Assembly (NCBI GenBank): GCA_018873245.2
Contig: JAEMBT020000008.1
Coordinates: 6,571,569-6,635,568 of the forward strand
Source: Archegozetes longisetosus
Lineage: Eukaryota; Arthropoda; Arachnida; Sarcoptiformes; Trhypochthoniidae
Direction: 5' to 3'
DNA length: 64,000 nucleotides
Each line of letters begins with the position of its first letter. Position 1 is the first letter of the stretch. Shown piece by piece: positions 49,901 to 61,900 of this stretch. The notes beneath the pieces are model-generated. The model saw only the letters and a list, made by a program, of their open reading frames with translations, did no database searches and was not told the origin of the DNA. The translations under genes and the position numbers were made by a program.

Positions 49901-52900
49901 GTCAAAATATCTTGTTTTTATAGGTGTGCTGAACTTGCCCGATATTAAAAGATTTATTTTATTCATAGCTAAAGTAAACAAAACTATTTTCAATAGTTAG
50001 GGTCGAGAAGTGTAATATGGGTTCGGGAGGAGTCGTTTAATGTGATTGCAGTGAGAACGCTGAGTGTTTAGGCGGATCGACATTCAAGTTCTGTATGAAG
50101 TTCTCGAATCTATTCATCTATTAAGCTATAAACAAGACTCTCTGTCAAAATTTAATAGCTTTCGAAAAAATCCAGGGATTCGGGCAAATAGGTTAAGCTT
50201 TACTGAGAAATTCAGCGTAAATCAGATGATAGACTAGTTTTTATTTTTCTAATGCTTTGGGTTGTAGTGAAAATTGTTTCCACTTTTTAGCCAAACATAA
50301 TGCAGAGATTGAACTAAAGATCTTCTATTATTCATTGAATAATAAGGGCCAATATCGAAGCATTGAATATTTGATAAAACATAATGAGCTTTGAACTGAG
50401 ATCGTGAATGTTTCATTTAGTAATTATAATATTGAATGCTATCGTGAGAAAAACATTGCTTCAAAGTAGAGCTCAAGCTTTTGTTATGACAGCTCCACTG
50501 CTGTTATGATAGGAGTGATGCGCTAATTGATTAAAAACTAATTTTCTGCTCTTAGTTATGACGAGTTAACTAATTAAATATTATTTATATATTGATTACA
50601 TTAAGAATGCTACGTAAGTATTTTGATGGCAGTTGTGGATAGTCGACACTCCCATTAATAAATTTGATTAAAGATAACTATAAATGACTATAAAATAATT
50701 AATCGAGTGTTTCGCTAATTGCTTGTCTTCAAATGTTTCCGACTATATCCTGATTTGTATCGTTTATTATTTTTCTAGCAAGCAATGGAAATGCCGCTCA
50801 TCTGTCAGACATCCAATTGTTGAAAAATAATTCATTTGAAATACCTATTCAGCTTAACTTATGTCAAGTCAAATTTGTATTTAATTTGCAAAAAGAAACA
50901 ATTTAGCAGCATTTATATTATTATTAATTGATTGATATGATGAAAAAGTTTGGATAAAGTGCAGTCAAACTGAACTGTTATGAACTCTGTTCACTTTATG
51001 CAATTAATCGCTGAATAATACCAGAGAAATATAGCGAACAGAGCATTAATAACTGAATTTTTGTGCGGTATCCTTTCATTACATAGCAGTGGAAGGAGAA
51101 AAAATTTCATAATCATATTTTGTGTATACTATGTGTGCACTAATAGCGAGTGCTATAAAAATGACAATCTTTTCGGTATTCACAGAGAAAAATGTTAATA
51201 AATATGATGTAGTTTTTCGCATACATACTGTACAACAACTTTTTGATATACACTCACATTTTCATCAAATATGATTTTCTAAGGCATATAAAATGCGAAA
51301 AACTGATTTAAATAAAGATATGGAAAAAGATAACTGACTTTTAGATTTATGAATAGGGATTTATTTCTATATTTTCTACACATCCTTTGAAAGAAGAGAG
51401 AAAAATCTTAACATTTCTATTGAGGAAAAATTTCTTATAAAATAAAATCAAACAGGGGAACAAAAAAGAATAGGATGAAAAAAGAAAGATAGCGAGAGAT
51501 CCTTGCAATTACTGGACTGGGATTGAGTGAAAAGTTAAAGTCTCGAGTTTTCAACCCATAAACGTATATATTGTCTACCTTACAGTCTGAGTCTTATGTA
51601 TTAGTCTTATAGCGGTGGCCACTCCCAATAGTAGATTCATCAAGATTTGCAGCGCGTTAACTCTTAAATGCCGTTACTTTTCGGTATTTTGGCGATGCAG
51701 TCATTCAATTGGATGCTATCATAATATTTCTTCTCTCTTCTGGCTCTTACTATGCTTAGCACCACCAGCATCACCAAAACCGCCTTTCAACTTAAAGCTT
51801 TAGCTCTAGATGTGTTGCTATGCAGAAAGTTTCCACTACTAGAAAATATCAAAAAATTTTTCATTGATATCAAATATATTTTTTCCGACACCACATAATT
51901 CTTTAATAGATTTTTTTTGATGTAATAAAAGGTAAATTCGTTTTTAATGCTAAATATGGTATAAAACTGCACTTAAAATATTTTTTTATTATCCTCCCCA
52001 GTACTTGAAATTTTTAAAAATAGGATGAAATAAAATTTTTTCTTCTTCTCTAAAAATACATTTTCGTCCACTGAATTATTAATATCTATCGAAACCTTCA
52101 CTAATCAAAATTTAGCACAATTTCCGTGAGAAAGTGACTTAAAATCTAATTCCAGGGATAGAAATATACATTTTGTGAGTTTAGAGAAAATTATTATTTC
52201 AATGATAAATGTAATAAATGCAATGAGCCTTTCATTAAGGTTCGCAAACTTACGGAAATTTGCCATAAATTCTGGGTAACTGCTATTTATTCCCTAATCT
52301 CGAGCTAAGACTAACTGCACTGAGACTCGAAATTCTTAGCTCTATATCAGCAAAGATATTGATCTGTTTTCACTGAAACCCCTCCACCACCCCTTCCCTA
52401 CTTGTGCATGTTATAGAGCAAAGCTATCGACTCTCACTCTCTCACTCTCTCCCTCTCCCTCTCTCCCTCTCCCATAATTTCTCTTTAGAACTAATTGGCG
52501 ACCCTTTCACTCATTTATATCTGAAAGTGAGAGAAACACTAACTTTATTTAATCTACTCCTTGTTTTCTTCTTATTCATTCCTTACTCTCAGAGCAACAA
52601 AATTAAGCAAAACAAGCACTACAAGCAATACCACAGCCAACAGATCGACAACACCATTATTCAGTCAGATTGTAACAAGTCTGCCATCGATGCCAAACAT
52701 ATCATCGACAACGCCAATTAAAAATCAAACAATTATTTCAAACCGATTCCCACGACAAGAGCATCCACTCGGAAAGGTATAACTAACTAATTAAGAGAAA
52801 AAAGGATTAGTCCTATTAAAAGAAATAGCTATTTAACCATTAAGTGCCGCATTAACGGCAAAAGCCTTTAACTATTTTCTATTAGACTTATTGAGTATTA

Positions 52901-55900
52901 GCTCCACTCCACTTATCAAACACTTTTATGCAGAGCATTAGTTCCAACAACAAAATCAATTCCTTTACAAGTTTTCATTATAGCTCTGCTCCTAAGTCAA
53001 TACACAATTCGGTTTTTGTTCTTAAGGTGAAAGTTATTCTCCAAATAAGTCATCAGCAAGAAGAACCGACGCCTTATTTAAAAGTTGACTCTTCTAGAAA
53101 ACATCTAACTCTTTATGACCCGACACTGTTATCATCCTATGAGCAGAATCAAAGGCCAACAGCACCAAAAATGTATGCGTTCGACGCCATTGTTAATAGT
53201 GGCGGAACTAATCCTAACAATCATTCAATGGTATGAATCATTTTTATATGGATAAAAAAGATTTATGTCAAAAGAGCTATCAATTAATTTATTGCATTTA
53301 TATCTGTGTATTTGTTACTTTAAATTTCATTTGTCGACGTACTCTTTCCATACAGAACTTAAAATTGATTCGATAGTTTTAACGATTTTGTGCACACCCA
53401 GCAAAAATACTTTAGCTAAAGACCTGTCAATTAATTTACTGAGTTTATGTTTATGTATTCAATCACAAATCGTATTTCTCAAAGTATTATATTGTTTAAT
53501 ATTAGGAGCTATCGAAGGCAGCGTTACCCGAATTGATCGATGCGGTCATGAATGGCAACGATGCGGTGCTTTTCGCTTTGGGCAAAACAGGTTCGCTTCA
53601 ATTCACTTCATTGATCATTTTATTTGATTTCACTTTCAGTGCGCGCCTCTTTTTTACATGCTTTAGACAAAAAACATACATTCCGTTCAATTCCTCTCTC
53701 CTTCTTCTACTACCGCTTCGTTCTTCCATAATAAACGCAATGTTATGTTTTGGGGGAGAAATAAGACAATACCTATTGTTTATTTTTTATTTTGTTTGAT
53801 CGGGATCTTTATCGCATAGTTCACTAAATAATAAATTACACGTCAATTATATAAATATCTACTTTATTCCTGATATAATACAGAAAACGTTATGCAATTA
53901 TGTGTAGGAATAATAGGGAATAAACTGCTTTTCGAGAGACAATTTCTCATACATTATGAGAAATACTTTGGTATTTGAAAGATAAGTTGGAAAAAATGCT
54001 AATTTTCTCCAAGAAGACTTATTCGTCTGATAATAAAAGGGAAAATTCGATGTAATTTCTAGGCCTAGAGATCGATTTAGTGAGTGAACTAGCGATAGAA
54101 ATTGCAATTAACTCATTGGTTAATTGCTTAGATGGATAGATAAATGCCACGAAAAGCTAGATATTGAGAACCGAAATCAGAAACAGTATGTTTTGCATGA
54201 AACATTCATAATGAGGCGATCGATCGGCTTGTTTTGTCAATAGACAGAAACAATAGTGACTGTTATGGGAGAGAAAAAAGTGCATTTGCGTTACGACAAC
54301 TTCTTTAAGAGGGTATAAGTTAAATGGTTGCTTTCCGTAGAAAAATGATTCAGAACTGGGCCGTAGCACGAAATGGATCGAACAATAAGAGCATTAGTCG
54401 ACTAAAAGAGAAAAACAATAAGTTGTTATTAGATTAGAGTGAGATCTTAGTAAATAAGAGAAATTGATATAAAGAAATAGGACTTATTTTTTATTCATAA
54501 GTAGCTTTATATACAAGAATGTATGGTTTGAGCAAATTTAGTTTAGGTTAGTGTCTAATCCCTTATTCAAAAGGAAATCATTTTCCATCTAGTTTGGTAG
54601 TATAGCAAAAGAAGCATTTATTGTGTTGGCTTTTGATCTTTTTTTTCTCGGTTCACTTTGTTGTTACACTACTAGTTGTAGGACTACAGCTCTGTATTAT
54701 GTTGCAAGTGCTGCACAATTGATGAATTGGTGTCCCGACACTTAATGGATTTCAATGTAACACAATGTCAATGCTTTTTTCGCAATACTGATATTGCCAT
54801 GAATGAGAAATGATTGAAATAAGATATAGCCATCAAAATATTAGTCAATATTGTATATACACTGGCCTTATTCTTTACAGACTCTATAAGAAGTACTCTT
54901 TATACAAAACTAATTAGTTATCGTCTTATTGAAACATACATTATTCCGTTCATTTAATTAGCTTTTAATTTAGTCGAAATTCTTTCTACTAGAATAAACT
55001 TATATATTAAGTCTTGGTATTCAGGATAAAAATCGATAAAACTCAGGGAAAAGCTCTAAAGTGACACTCATGATAGCAGCCAATATAATGTTTAAGCTTA
55101 AATCTTATTCAGTGGACAACGACATGGTAGTTTGATTTGGAAAAAACTTTGTTTCTCTGCATACATCAATCAATTATTGCTACCAAGATAGAAGCAAAGT
55201 TTGATTGGACGAAGCGATCATGTTTTATGAAAAGCAATAAATAAGCCCCACATTTATTCATGACAAACTGTTAGCATAAAACTTAATCGCATAAGACATT
55301 GAGAGCATGTCCAGATATAAATTAAAACTCGAAACAGCAATATATTTCTATATGTCTACTAATTCTCTCTGGAAATTAGTCTCCATAACAAAATCCGTAA
55401 ACTGTACGCAAAATAAATTAAAATGATTAATATGTCAGTCATATATAGTGTTCAATTAATATTCAAATTAGATTTCACACTACTACAGAATTTGCATTTA
55501 TATTCAAAAATTCTTAATCAAACGGAATTTATAATCTTCCATAAGTTTGTAACTAGAAGAAGAAGAAGGAGAGAGAGAGAGAAAAAAGTTTTCTCTAGTT
55601 TCTCGAGTTCTCTTAAGTTTTATAACACTATGAAAACTGCGAGTGCTATAAAAGTTAAAGATAGGATCCAATAAATTACATTAAAACAAGCGGAGCTAAA
55701 GGTTATAAGCCTTTACTATATTTATATACCCGATGTTTATACCAAAATGTATTTAATTAATTGAGTACTTGCGCTACCAGTTAGTACAACAGTGATCAAC
55801 AATCGCTTCTCTCTATTACATACCATAAAACTTAACCCAGAAATCATTTTTTTATTACTAACAGAGAAACGTTTTCATCTCTGATAAAGAGAAAACATAA

Positions 55901-58900
55901 TAAACTAGAAAAAAAATTTTCAATAATTTGTGCCAACTTTGCTCAGTTTAGAAGAGTGTAAGATAGAAGTTGATGAAGTCTAGAGTTAGGTTGCATTTAT
56001 ATATTAGATTTTTGGCACATCTAATATCTTGTATGACATAATGATTGATAGTGACTGAAAGTCGAGTCTGTTAGAAGCAAAAACAGTTTCTAAACAATAT
56101 CCTAGTCTAGTTAACAATTGTTTATTCTGGTATATGACCCCATAGGGACCCACGAGACCATGTTGGCCACTGATGGCTTAATGGTCTACTCTATTAATTG
56201 GCTCTTCAACGCTCTTAAGGCATCGAAGCGTCGTTTTGCCGTCAAATGCACTGCCGCCCAAATAAACCACAACAGTATCACTGATCTTCTCGCGCAACAT
56301 CATTCATCATCATCGCCAACATCATTATCATCACCAATTTGTTCCGCAGCCAACACAAAGTTATTGAAAAGTAATACAATTTTGTCTCAATTGCGTGAGA
56401 TGTCATGCATTAGCGCTAAGAGAGCTGCCCATTGTCTTGATATTAGCGCTAATTATAATTATACACACAATGATCATAACTCCATGCTATTCACTCTTCA
56501 TCTCTATCAATATAAAATTATAACTACTGCAAATGGAAAAAATACTGGTAAGTCTGACGCATAACTAGCTACCAACATGTTTTGCCAGTCGTTACCCATT
56601 TATGAATCAATAATTAAGACTAAAGACATATTTATTTATAAGAAATCTCAAGTTTTTCTCGTATTTCCAATATTAATACATATCCTATCGGTACCTTTTT
56701 CCGGGTGATTATCAAACTGTGACTCAGTAATCACAGCTAAAGACGTACTCTTTTACGAGGAAGCTTAAGCTTTTCTGGTGTTTGCTATACTAACGCATAT
56801 TCTATGAAGAGTTTTTTCGAGGCGATTATCCAATTATGACTTAATAACTAGTCCTAAAAATACTAGTATTTACAATAAATCCCCAAGTTTTCCTGATGTT
56901 GGCTTAAGATTAGTCTACCTAGAAGTTAGCCCTTGTTTGTTTTATACCTAGCATCAAAAATAGAAGTAATCTGTTTGTGACAGAATTCATATATAACTTA
57001 ATTCAACACTGCCTTCGGTGACACTCTGATCAAAAACAGTGACAGAAATATTTTTAGACAAACTCTAATCCCATAACAATTTAGGAAATATTATATGGAG
57101 AATATGACATGACATGACTGTCTACTGTTTAGCAACTTATTATTCAAGAGCTATTTTGCTATTTACTGATAACATTGTTTTTATATGGCCTAGAGTTTGA
57201 AAAATAAATCTCTCAATTATCGTAGTTTTCTTCATCTTTATCGTTCAGTTTGCAGCTATAAAGTGTTCATTTTCTCATTCAAAGTCAAATCAAATGCACG
57301 AATACTTATTTTCACTGTAATTACACTTGATTTTTGGAGTTATTTCAGTAAACGATGCTTTTATTGACGATTGCGTTTATACTGAAAAAGTAGAACAAAT
57401 GTCATGAAAATTAAGTTAATATGGTTTTAGGTACAGAATTAAGTTAATAAGGATTAAAGATGAGTATTTAGAAAAAAAAGGCAGAAACAAGTGATTATCA
57501 CATGTATTCTTCTCTAGCTGCATGTTTTTCTTCGAGTAATAGCCCTAAACCCCTTGGAGTTAATTTTGTGTCAAAAATGCGATTTACTTAATGTTAAAAG
57601 ACATTTATTTACTTTTTCTAACTGTTAGTATTTATTTTTATGGTTCTGATAAACTTATAGCCTTTCATATGATTGGATGATATTTAATGACAGTTTAGGC
57701 AATCTTTTTAGCTAAATATTTTCTCCTCAACTCTATAGGAAGAGAAACGTTCGTAAAAATAATAAATTCATATGGAACCACACTCTTTCTTTTATAAGTC
57801 TAATCAATGTAAAATATAAGGCTTTAGTAGTATATGTTTCTCAAACTAAATTTCTCCCTTTTCTCTTGCAAAAAATACTTCATTTAAGTCTTTCAGGGAT
57901 AGGCAAAGTTTTCATTCATTCCAGAACGCAAAATATTTTAAGGAACAAGTTATCGATCGGTAGTAAGAGTGGTATTACTGAAGATTGTATACATTGTTTC
58001 GCTTATAATGCAAGTTAAGTTCAATAACTGTTCACTCGTATATCCAATTAAAATAAATCATTTTATTCTTGCATCAAAGTAATGGTAACAAATGATCTAA
58101 TTATTTGATTCTTATTCCCTATTATTCAATGAAAAAATTACTGATATTTCCCATTACTTGACTCTACATTAATATTGGCCCAAAATTAAGAAAACAATTG
58201 ATTTATGCATCAAATTTTGCCCAAAATTAGCTTTTGTGAAATGTAGGAGAATCCAGAATAAAGTTGATTTTCGGTTATTGTTCGGTTTATAATCGATGTA
58301 GGGTTTAGGTATTAGAGAGTCATGTTGTTACCACAATAATGCTCTGTCATGCCTAACGCGCAATTTCTCTTTTCCAACTAGAACTAAACACTACCATGAA
58401 TATTGTTACAGTTAAGTTCAGTTAAGTTCAGTTATGTCAGGTAAACGCCGTGGCACGCGTAGCGAACTAGTACAACATTGTCATGGTAACGACATTACTC
58501 CTTAATACCCAAGTCCAACATCAATCATAAACCGAAGTATAACAGACTTTTCTTTTCCTTCGAATGCTGCATAAGTATAACAGACTTATAATTATTGTTT
58601 CATTTGTGAAGTCATGGTTATAGCGCTCAAGAGTTGTTTCAAAGCGAATAATCAATTAGAAAGTTAAGTGATCTCTAGCATAAGCATTAAAATAAGCTTC
58701 TAATGCATTAATGAAATAAGAACACTAATGTAAATGTAGTCAATAAACAAGGCTTTATAGTTATGCGCTGTGACTAAAAATATATTGAGAGTACAGAAAG
58801 TATTATAATTGTAAGTTTAAGTCAAACTTATCACACTATCTAAGCCAGTTTAACTGCAGTTGAAAATCTAATTGAAGTACTCTTTTATTTATTGATCACA

Positions 58901-61900
58901 ACCTATGATAATAATTTTGATTATGTAAATACTACATTATATTTTATGAATATTAAACATATGATCAAATATTTATTGATATTTGGCTCAAAGTATCGCA
59001 ATATTTCTAACTTAAAAGTATCATTTTTCTCATGCACTTCATCAAATTTTAGCATAAATTGAAAAAGTCATTTATTATAAAGAATAGATTTTTGATAATC
59101 AGTCAGTTATGACTTCAAATAAATTAGCTTTTGTTACAAGACAATAAAGTAATAAACGTTTTAATCTGAAATTAGTATTCCTTGCCTGATATCGTATTAT
59201 CTTTTTTCATAATTTTAAAGCTTATATCTTAATTAGAAAACTTTAGCTGTATTCACTTTTGACTTCTGACCTCATTCTTGTTTATTTTTATTAAAACAAA
59301 TAACTAATTATTAACTTTAATACTGTATAGCACGAAAAGTTTAGTTTCGAAAATCTCAATAAAAATAACATTAGTTTTCTCTCAGACATTATAAAATAAC
59401 GAGAGAGATAAATTTGAATTTACTTGACTTTTAGACTCTGTTTAATATTACATCTAATTCACACATTCACGAAAAAGTGAAGTCTAGATCGGAAAAGATA
59501 AATAATTTTGCCCGAATTAATTAGCAAAAACTTTCAAAATTATTAATAATCTGAAATATAGTACACGATAGACTCGTTTAGCTGAAATTAATTAAATAAA
59601 AACTATAATTAACCGAAAACCAAAGTGAAAAGCAGTAGAAAAACTAATGAAATTTGCAATGCTTTTAATAAGAATACATAGGATGTATGCGTAATATTTT
59701 GGATTTTAATAACTCACGGCATATGTAGAGGAAAATAATGTTGGGGTGTATATTTGGTTTATAAGTTATTACTTATTTATTTGAAAGCTTCTTGTCTTTA
59801 CGTGCAATAATATCAGTATCGCCGGCGAACTGCACACTTCGGTAATTTGATTGTGTGCGTGTGGATTTGCAATATATTAGTAAATACATTCACTTAATGC
59901 CGCATTCAATGCTGAACCCTATCAGCAATTTCGATCGCATATTAGATCCACAATAAATGTTTTTCTCTCTCTTTCTCTCCAAAATTGATGCACTTTTGGC
60001 ATTCTAGAAATTGCTCTGAGTCTTAATTAAATTTTAAAGTTTTTCTACAAGTTTTTCCAAGTTTTATTAGTAATAAATTTTAAATATTTTATTGTTACTT
60101 TACATTTACTTAGATTTTGATAACTAGATTGAAGAAAACAAATATAACTTTTGCAATAACTTCTAGTCAGAAATAGATCAGAGTTTTATTGTTTGTATGA
60201 GAAGTATTCAATTGAATGGTAAGTTGAGTTACTGTAATAGCATTTTAAAATTGGCTTCAATTATTTATCTGAAAAATTGGATTGTTGCACAGTATAATAG
60301 CACAAATTGCATTGAATCTTTTGGTCTAGCTTTGAGTAATTCTCGAAATCCTCAAAATAACCTAATTCTGTGATGAGATCTATTAAGTAGTCCCAACTCG
60401 TATACACGCAAATGCCTAAACTAGTAAAACATTAATTTAACCAGAAGAAATCTAATCATCTTATGAGCTCTTCTTTTCTTTGTATTTAGCTAATTATGTT
60501 ATTTAAGTTTTATTTATTTATTTCCGGTCAAATTAAGACTTAGTGAACAAGGAATGTTTGAATTTTTGTAAATTCAATTTATATGATTTTACGAACCATC
60601 TCTGAAAGGTAGACACAAGTGACAAAACAAGAACCATAAACTAAGTAATTCGTATTAAAGCTTGATACTTCAAATTTGTTGATCGGTTTTTACTGTTGAA
60701 TTGAAGTTTATATTGCAAATCACGTTCAGGTTTAGTTAGTTTTGCTTAAGTTTTAAATTGCGCTAAACTTTACTATTTTCAAGCTTAATATGTGAGATTT
60801 ATTGAATGTATGTTAAACCTAACTTAATAAAGTATTATTAGTTAGCCTGATCTCAAACAACATCACCTACAATTTGATAGTTAAGTCGATATATCAGTTG
60901 TCGAAGAAGTCCTAATGGTATATATCTGGTTAATTATAAAAATCATAATGACTTCTAGAATAGTTTGACTAAAAAATGGTCGTAGGATTCTGCGATCGAT
61001 TATGAATTCCTATATTCTGCGATAGGAGCGAAAGTCAACCATAAGTTATCTGAGAGACTATGGAATATGTAGTATGCGATGCATGAGGTATTGAACTAAT
61101 GAATCAAAAGTGTAAGAGTATGCCATTGAATTTTTATATCATAAGTTATGATTTGTCAGCATTTTTCTGGTGTTTCAAATAACAAAAATAAAACTCAAAG
61201 AAAAGCAATTCTCTCGTCCGTATCAGAAAAAATTCTTCGAAGACGTAAATTCAAAATCTCAAAATCCCTTAAGGAAAATATGAAAAATAAAATTCAAAGA
61301 ATATATAGAAAAAGGTCAGCGAATATATACAGTGAAGCAAAAGATGAAATATAAGGAAATATGAAGAAAGCAAAGAGAATATGAATATGGGAAAAAGTTT
61401 GGCATAAATGCTCCACAAGTATATACTTTATTATATGTTATAACTTATGATAAGATATCATTTATCATTAAATTCATATAAGTTATTTTCAATAGTTCTT
61501 AAGTTACGCGTTCTTATACTATTTCTTATTTATATATTTCATTTTGCTTTGGTATTTGGTTTAGTGGATTAATAATAGAGTTTTTTCAACCTTAGCTCTA
61601 AGTTTTCTTTTGAACCCAAAGCCCAGACATTAGATTGTTATTGAGAGTAAAGCTAAACCGCTATCTATATAGGTTTGGTATTCAAAACTTTTTGTAATTG
61701 AAACTAATATTTCTAATACAGCAAAACTTGTCTAACTTGAATTTATAGTTAAGTGGTTTATGAAAATCATTCACAATTAAGCCGTGTTTTTCTATAGCAT
61801 TTTTATGTTGTTTTCTATAAAGTACGTATGTGTATGTCAGACAAGTTTTAATAGGATTACAGTAGAAGAATTTGAATAATTTGTTTGATGTCAAAAACCT

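Larger units (their letters stand above)
44112..52592. other. First intron of the kinesin gene (8.5 kb)
   Basis: AT-rich, with microsatellites at 44680, 46860 and 49269 and a pogo-like MITE at 48089. GC-richer patches (45540-45850, 47400-47530, 48370-48720, 51600-51800) have short frames with Cys or Pro but no domain. Extra exons of phase 2/2 could hide here. Confidence 0.5.

Noticed and set aside
51615-51803. Cys-rich plus frame, considered as an extra kinesin exon
   Set aside because: It could be spliced only with forced, weak sites, and I could not match it to the KIF26 N-terminal region.
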